Positions 57,765 through 64,000 of a stretch of 64,000 bases of DNA are shown here, in pieces; position 1 is the first letter of the stretch, and each line of letters starts with the position of its first letter. A program made the translations under genes and the position numbers. Source of the DNA: Nectonema munidae. Taxonomy: Eukaryota > Nematomorpha > Nectonematoida > Nectonematidae. Location: contig JAUIRK010001055.1 in NCBI GenBank assembly GCA_030549495.1, forward strand, positions 309,001 through 373,000, read 5' to 3'. Below the pieces are notes generated by a model. The model did not search any database. It saw only the letters and a program-made list of their open reading frames with translations, and was not told the DNA's origin.

Positions 57765-59639
57765 TAGGGCGAACAAAAATTGACCGAATAACTACAAAAT
57801 TATTGACTTTATGTAAAAAAAATATTAACTTTTTGAGAAAAAAAATTGACTTTTTCGGAAACTTTTTCTGAATTGTAAAAAAACTATATAGCGGTTTTAA
57901 ACAAAATTGCAGAAGAAAAAAATCCCGGGATTCTATAACTTCAAATTTCTAACTATGGGGCGTCTTTTTTTTGACATGCTTGTTTTACTCAAAAAGCGCT
58001 TGGCTGTATTTACAAGTTACTACCTCAAATTTAAACTCTTGTTAATGCGACATTTTCATGCTTACCTAAATTTATAAATATGTATGATGGTGTCTCGGTA
58101 AGCAAAATGTTTCAAAAATGTGAGTCAAAATATAATATGAAAATAAATATAAATGGCTTCATTCCGCAAGATAAAGTACCGGAGTGTAATTGTCGATCTG
58201 GAAGAAAGATTTCTGAGAATGGAGCCAAAAGCAATAAGACAAATTTAAAGTTGTCCTGTTTCTTTACAATCGTTAAATCTAAACGACTGGCAAAATAAAA
58301 GATTCTCAAAAAGTTAACACAATTCACACCGTAAACAAGCTAAGGAAGCCTTAAATTTTTGAATAAATTCTATAAATGTCAATAGAAAAGACAGGTAGAT
58401 CATCAATGTTTGAAGTAAGCATAAAAAGCAATCGTAAAAAGCGTAAAAATGGTACGTCTTCTGTGATATCACTTGCATGCAAAATAAAATAAAGACTCCC
58501 AAAAAATGATAATCGTGCCAAACAAAATCATATGAAATAGCAAGCGTAAAAGCCCTGGTCATCCTCTTAGCCAAACTGAAATAACTCTAAAATCGTTTCT
58601 TACTCGCTATTGATTCGGAAAGTACAAAAGTATATTTTTTTGTTTTTCTTTCTTGTGATTTTTAATAAATAAAATGTTCATACTAAAAATCTACAGCTTA
58701 AAAGCACAACAGCGATTTTCGAAATTTTTTAAATCATATAAACGCAATTTTTTTTTAAAGATAAAAATAGACAACGTTAGTAAAATAAGTGACATTATAA
58801 GTGAAAAATTTCAATAAAAAATGTTAGCTTTATTATACAGAAGAATTAAAATATACAAGAAAATAATTAAGACGAAAAGTTTCTATCTTTTGCTAGAAGT
58901 TTTTTTAGCATAGAAAAAGACCTCTCTACTGAGCTAGTTGTAGCTTGGCAATTCTGCAACTCTGCATAAATACTAGGAGATATATATTGCTTTTTCAGTT
59001 CTATAATATCTTTAATGTCGTTGTTTTCAAATAGTTTTTGATTACACAGATCAAACTTGATAGAATAAAAATTTTTTGAGGCATTTTTAATGCTAAAATT
59101 AGTCGATTCAATTTTTTCAACAAGCTGCGTCAGCTGGATATAGTTTGTTTTATGCTAACCAGATGTTCATCTAACTTTGAACATCTGACGCTCTTTTTTT
59201 CTTTTTTAACCAAAACTCCATTTTTGCTTTCAAAATTATTCACGATTTCTTTTACTTTTGGTAAGTGATCGCAGTAGTAAGAAGCAGCATTCAACCAGCT
59301 GACCCACCTTGTAACAGTTGGAGCTGGAGGCTATCCGATACTTTCAAAAGCAAATTTTCTTTTCTTATTTTTAACAGTAAGAGTAAATTTTAGTAAATTT
59401 ACTCGAAGCAGTTTTTGGCATTGAGATTTTTACATAAGGAAGACAAACAATTAAAAAACTTGAAAAAGGTTTGAAAAAATATTGACATAAAAAAAATTAT
59501 TGACTTTAAAAGAAAATATAATTTACTTTATTGACTTAAAAAAAAATTTTTTGTATTAAAAAAACATATAATAATAATAAAAATATTTTTTTTCAACAAC
59601 TTTGAAGACTTTTAAAAAAATTTGACTTTATACCCCCTA
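57765..59639 (-). mobile_element. hAT element with exact 8-bp target duplication
   Basis: The flanks are GTGATGAG at 57757-57764 and 59640-59647. The left end is TAGGGCGAACAAAAATTGAC, and the right end read inward is TAGGGGGTATAAAGTCAAAT. The body of 1875 bp holds a broken transposase C-terminal half on the minus strand. The left target site contains a second overlapping GTGATGAG, so the site was already a short tandem. Confidence 0.8.
58875..59345 (-). pseudogene. hAT transposase C-terminal half, decayed
   Basis: On the minus strand about 59320 reads PPAPTVTRWVSWLNAASYYC, the conserved P.P..TRW..WL.A..YY block of the hAT insertion and catalytic region. It continues HLPKVKEIVNNFESKNGVL. After frame breaks, 58960-58880 reads CQATTSSVERSFSMLKKLLA and KDRNFSS before a stop, the dimerisation domain. 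The N-terminal half with the BED finger and the first catalytic Asp is absent or unrecognised. The frame 58080-58298 on the other strand has no known domain. It is non-functional. Confidence 0.8.
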
Positions 59640-59647
59640 GTGATGAG

Positions 59648-61087
59648 TGACACGTACCATATTTCAATGTCGATTTCAGACAGTCATTGAAAGATGTCCT
59701 GAATCTTACACGCTTCTCCTTTATGTTGCAACGCAAAATGTTTGATCTATTTTCTTCAACGTAATTTATTTAAGTATTATATTGGTTTGTATTTGTAGTT
59801 TAGTGTCTTTCCAACAGCGTCTTCAAAAACATTTTCAAATTTGTCTATAATCTTTTTATCCAAGCAAAACATTTGCATTCAAAAACTAAATTTATCCTAA
59901 ATGATTTCTTCAAAAGTATTTGCTTTAAAAAAATTCCCCAAAAACTTTGTTTCTTTTAAAAGGAATTTGTGTAATAAAAAAGTGCATTCTTCAACCTTAT
60001 TGTATTTTTCAATCTTTTTCTATGAATTGCTAAAACGCAACGTTAGACCAAAATGATAAAGAATTTTCATGTTGCGTCTGCGCAACGTTGGCCACCAAAG
60101 AGAGTAAATATTTTTAAAATCGGACGGAGTCTCGATAATCCAAAAGTTGCGACTCTACCAACGCCAACCTCAAATTCCATAATCCTGAAGGACGGCGTGA
60201 TTGCAAATTATTCGATAATCTCTGAATCTCAAACTAATCATTTGTCTTTTATCCTTTTTAGGGATTTATTGTCTTGGTACGTGAATGGTATCTGTCTTTC
60301 TTTCATCAGCAACGCGCCAATCCTTCTTTAAAAAGTCATCCTTATAATGGCTTTAAACGTGCATAGCTTTGTAAGATTTGTATATTTAATCTTTCGTGCA
60401 AACTTTCCGATCTCATACCATGTATTCGCATTTCTTTAAACGGTAAAATTCATTTTTTCTTTTAGAATAATAATGGAGAGTCTCTTTCCAATAATGCTTG
60501 TACACATTATGAAAGAAAGTGTGCAATTTATGTAAGTTTTATTCGATTCATTGATTTATTGAATTAATGCAAACCTAGAAAGCTTTACGATTACTTTATT
60601 TAGGATGAGATACTCAATTTCACTCCTCGACATTTCACATCCAAAATTTAAAATAATTTTAAGACTTGTATTTTGCATATTTAGTAATAATTAACTGGTT
60701 TGTTTGCTATTAAATTAACCAGTTCGTAGTCAGGGTCAAACTGCATATCACTTATCAACTTAAAATGTCATCCATCTCTTCGTTTTTTGCCATCAATTTT
60801 TGTTTGTTTTTTTCATATAAGAAAAAGTTTTTCATTGTTGCGAGTAGTAGATATGATAAATCATCACGACTTAAAATGCCGGAAAGAATATCTAAATTTT
60901 CAAATAAAAATGTATAAATAAGCGATATCTATATTTTCAATGGAAAAAAGTTTTTTTTTATCAACAATGCCATTGCGCTTTTTTTTGCTGTCGTTTAATT
61001 TCGATTTTTATGTTTTCATCTGTTTTATAAGAATTCACACAATTGTTTTTATTCTAAACTCTGGAATAAAATAGGATAATTAAAAAT
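59648..61087. other. AT-rich noncoding stretch
   Basis: I see no gene. The frame 60053-60331 has less biased composition, but I recognise no domain and find no splice partner. Confidence 0.5.
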
Positions 61088-61240
61088 GGGCGTGAGAAAG
61101 GTTGGTTAGATACTACTGGGTTTCTATAACTCAAGGTCTTGGGTTCGATCCCGCATCTAGCCTCCTTTTTTAATAGTTCCACACAAACGGCCCAATTGTG
61201 CCTCCTCGCTGAAAACACCCCACAGTGTACCTTCTTTAGC
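61088..61240 (+). repeat. tRNA-derived SINE, copy 3
   Basis: Head GGGCGTGAGAAAGGTTGGTTAG, B box GGGTTCGATCCC, then CCAATTGTGCC, GCTGAAAACACCCC, and a decayed CCTTCTTTAGC tail. It belongs to the same family as 18796-18949 and 43450-43620. Confidence 0.85.
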
Positions 61241-61355
61241 TTTTAATTGTCCCTCCTTTGATTATATTTTTGCTTTATAACTTCTTCGTTCTAGTTTTGC
61301 TCTTTTTGCGCATACCTTAAGTTTTTTGAAAACTAATTTAACGTATCCCCTACAG

Positions 61356-63337
61356 CAGGGGTCGGGAACCTTTTTGGCTGAGAAAGCCATAAGCACCACA
61401 CATTTTTAAATGTAATTCCGTGAGAGCCATTATAATATGTTAACCTAATAATAATAATAATAAAAAAGTAAATGTTTGCATTTTATGTAATTTCAACACT
61501 TTTAAAGTACAATAAGCCTCTGAATTCTTTCTAATAACATTGTTATACTGTTTCTAATCAATGATGAATATTTCTTAGCATTAATGTGACTTCTGGTGCT
61601 GCATGGAAATCTTCATTCAGTGACTTGAACTTATTCACCCACATATCTGAGGCTTTCAGGTCAGCAGCTTGTAGCTCAAAATCTCTTTCGGAAACACCGG
61701 AGTTGTAACTCAGGTCAGCGCTGTCCACTCCACACTTGTGTGAATGGGTAATGAACTTAAAAAGACCGTGAAATTCTCCAAAGCGTGCTTTGAATGACTG
61801 CAGGAGATTAGATGTGAAGCCTGCTAGCTGCTGAAGATCAAGATGTTGCGAAGGGTCACTTGCTGTGCATGCATCTTTAAACTCACCCAGTTTTTCAAAG
61901 TGTAGTAAACGACCTGTTTCAATGTCGGTGATGAAGAGTTCTAGCTTGTTTTCAAATGCAGACACTGCTTGTTGCAGGGATAAGATTGTATTTCCAACAC
62001 CTTGCATTTTCATGTTGAGCTGGTTTAGATGTTCAGTCATGTCCACGAGATAGTAGAACTTCAGGAGCCACTCAGTGTCAACTAACTCGGGATGCTCGAC
62101 ATTTTTCATTTCAAGAAAAGTCCGGGTTTCGCTCAAACAAGCCGCAAAACGGCTGAGCACCTTCCCCCTTGACAACCAACGCACGTTACTGTGCAGAAGC
62201 AGACCAGGATAATTACTCCCAACTTTTCATCCAGCAGTGTTTTAAACTGGCGATCATTTAAAGCTCGGGCTACAATAAAGTTGACCACTCGAACGACCAG
62301 TGACATCACCACACCCAGCTGCTCGCCAGACATCTGAGCACAAAGCGCCTCCTGATGTTGGATGCAGTGAAAACTTGAGATGCGTCTCTTTTCATGTTCA
62401 CGAAGAAGCGCTACGAATCCTCTGTTTTTCCCCACCATGCACGGAGCGCCATCAGTGCACACCGAAACAAGTTTATCCATCGGTAGATTTTTTTCTTCAG
62501 CGAACTTGATGAATGACTTGAATAAATCCTCCCCTCTTGTCTCTTTCATAGGCAAAACAGCAAGACTTTCCTCATATACTGTGTCACCGACAACATACCT
62601 TGCCATTACGCTGAATTGGGATAAATTGCTTACGTCTGTTGACTCATCCAAAGCGAGAGAAAAAAAGGCGCCGCATTTATGTCCTTCACTTGCGTTGCCT
62701 CAATTTGATTTGACATCATGATGGTACGATCGTGAACAGTTTTTGCTGACAGAGGCATGTCTTTTATCCGTTTAATTATCTTGTCTTTATCCGAAAAGTC
62801 ATCAAAAAGTTCATTGGCAACATCAAGCATGAATGCTTTGGCATACTCCCCATCTGTGAATGGCTTTCCGTTTCTCACAATTGCTAAAGCACCAGCAAAG
62901 CTAGCCGAATTCCAGTCACCTTGTTGGGTCCAAACACGGAGTTGCTGCTAACTAGCTTGCACTCTTGATAGTAGCTCTTGACATGCTTTCTTCCTGCTGT
63001 CCCCCGCATAATATTTCGATGCAAATGTACTATGGCGTGTGTCGAAGTGCCGCTTTACATTTGACCGTTTCATAGATGAATTTTATCATTGCATATTAGA
63101 CACACTGCAGAACCTGCTCTCTCCACCTTTTTTTCTTTTAGCCATCTTCTTAAGGGTTTCTGAAATAAAAAACATGATTTAAACAAACGATGATTTCCCG
63201 CGTTTTAGTTGCCGGTTTGGGCATGCGAAACGGAGTCTGACGAAACATTTTTTTATAATTAAAAATTTGTCTGCGGGCCAGATGCAGCATTCATAAGAGC
63301 CACATCTGCCTCGCGAGCCATAGGTTCCCGACCCCTG
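61356..63337 (-). mobile_element. near-intact hAT element with exact 8-bp target duplication
   Basis: The flanks are CCCTACAG at 61348-61355 and 63338-63345. Both ends begin CAGGGGTCGGGAACCT (16 bp identical). The duplication fits the nnnTAnnn pattern described for Buster-type hAT elements. The 1982-bp body is clearly richer in G and C than the rest of the window and holds one minus-strand transposase gene with only a few frame breaks. It is probably a recent insertion. Confidence 0.95.
61558..63145 (-). pseudogene. hAT (Buster/Charlie-like, GTF2IRD2-like) transposase, few frameshifts
   Basis: From ATG at 63145 come a basic start and a zinc finger (VCLICNDK, KRSNVKRHFDTRH) with a frame break, a stop near 62948, then GALAIVRNGKPFTDGEYAKA. 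MDESTDVSNLSQFSVMARYV holds the first catalytic Asp, and VSVCTDGAPCMVGKNRGFVA the second. FHCIQHQEALCAQ is the insertion-domain C/H block, and VRWLSRGKVLSRFAACL the RW motif. Then come WLLKFYYLVDMTEHLNQLNM and the C-terminus. Single-base indels lie at a T run near 62660 and at about 62210. Residue-level conservation is high. The layout matches the transposase-derived part of vertebrate GTF2IRD2/Charlie8-type proteins. It is non-functional as it stands, but an intact sister copy is likely elsewhere. Confidence 0.9.
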
Positions 63338-63355
63338 CCCTACAGCATACTCTAT

Positions 63356-63510
63356 GGGTGGCATGGCAGTTTGGTTGAGATGATGGACTCAGCATGGAAG
63401 CCTCTGGATTCGATTCCTCATCGATACCAATTAGTTGATAGTTTGACATAAGCGGTACATCAGTGCCTTGTCAATGAAAATACACCCACGGTACCTTTAC
63501 CTTACCTTTT
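63356..63510 (+). repeat. tRNA-derived SINE, copy 4 (diverged head)
   Basis: A GGTGGCATGGCAGTTTGGTTGAGATG head, B box GGATTCGATTCC, CAATGAAAATACACCCACGG and a GGTACCTTTACCTTACCTTT tail. The tail matches the other SINEs, but the head is closer to the 25731 copy. Confidence 0.78.
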
Positions 63511-64000
63511 ACTCAAATTGAAAATTTTGCTACATAATTAACATAAGAGAGAAAGGAGACAAAATATACTAATAAAGCATTTTTCACTTAGATTTGGTAA
63601 GCTTGTATTTTTTACATTTTGTAAGGAATCATAGTATACAAAAAATCGTAGTTTAATCACTTCATAAAATTATTTAAGTCTAAGAACACAAAATCATTAA
63701 AAAAAAATTAAAGGGATAGCCCTTTAATGTCTAACGTTGCGAAAACGCAACAAGCAATAAAATCAAAAAAAATTTAAAAGTATGAGAGCAATGTGATTTT
63801 TTTATAAATAAAAAGACCCTAAAAGGCCTTGGTTTCTTACCTTTTCAAATTAAATTTGAAGTAGACATTTTAAAACATTTTTTTTTCAGAAACATTAATG
63901 ATAAAATTTTGTTTTTTAAAGGTCTTTCTTCAAATTGAACTAAAAATAGAAAAAGAAAAAATTAAAAAAAAAAATTTGCGCCATATCAATGAAAATACTT
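63511..64000. other. AT-rich noncoding stretch
   Basis: I see no gene or repeat. It is A- and T-rich to the end of the window. Confidence 0.6.

Noticed and set aside
1-64000. CRISPR array, bacterial operons or prophage
   Set aside because: The direct repeats are contiguous satellites or dispersed MITEs without spacer structure, and all recognisable proteins are of animal transposons or an intron-bearing gene.

Overview
This is an AT-rich animal (eukaryotic) genomic window. It has no operons or bacterial genes. GT-AG introns, tRNA-derived SINEs, LINE remnants, hAT, piggyBac and Tigger/pogo transposons and many small inverted-repeat elements point to a transposon-laden invertebrate genome. An arthropod, perhaps a copepod, is plausible, but nothing here proves the taxon.

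Host gene: the only convincing non-transposon gene is on the + strand at 26292-32219. Three exons join in frame: a signal-peptide exon (26292-26358), a 2.7 kb exon (27924-30600) and a last exon (31763-32219). The predicted product is a single-pass membrane protein of 1066 residues with a very Lys/Glu-rich luminal or extracellular part, one transmembrane helix near residues 806-825 and a tail of about 240 residues with an Asn run. I do not recognise the family. Two further phase-compatible exon candidates lie upstream. One is a second signal-peptide exon at 4197-4254, next to a GC-elevated promoter-like stretch. The other is a phase 1-1 exon at 24835-25014. Together they suggest a gene with alternative first exons, or a second gene whose other exons I cannot see.

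Mobile DNA makes up most of the rest. A piggyBac-type MITE family (TTAA targets, CCCATT termini) occurs at least 12 times. At 15622-16129 three MITEs stand end to end sharing TTAA sites, one with another copy nested inside it, and the unoccupied version of that nested target is at 22089-22216. A piggyBac transposase remnant with related termini is at 22398-23490. Four hAT elements have definable ends. Three have exact 8-bp target duplications: 32627-33330 (internally deleted), 57765-59639, and 61356-63337 (young and GC-rich). The fourth, 44411-47358, has an imperfect duplication and interrupts the Gag zinc knuckles of a minus-strand LINE (40440-48100). Other hAT pieces lie at 10999-11223, 35536-35960, 37745-38826 and 55228-55527. 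A Tigger/pogo pseudogene (17565-19544) is split by a SINE.

An unusual element of about 3.4 kb at 48491-51931 has short terminal inverted repeats, a GC-rich hairpin, and two tandem arrays that both have a period near 150 bp. A diverged inverted fragment of it sits at 54667-55227. Much of 1-15600, 20230-21290, 33340-34600, 51935-53475 and 59650-61085 is AT-rich sequence in which I see no gene.
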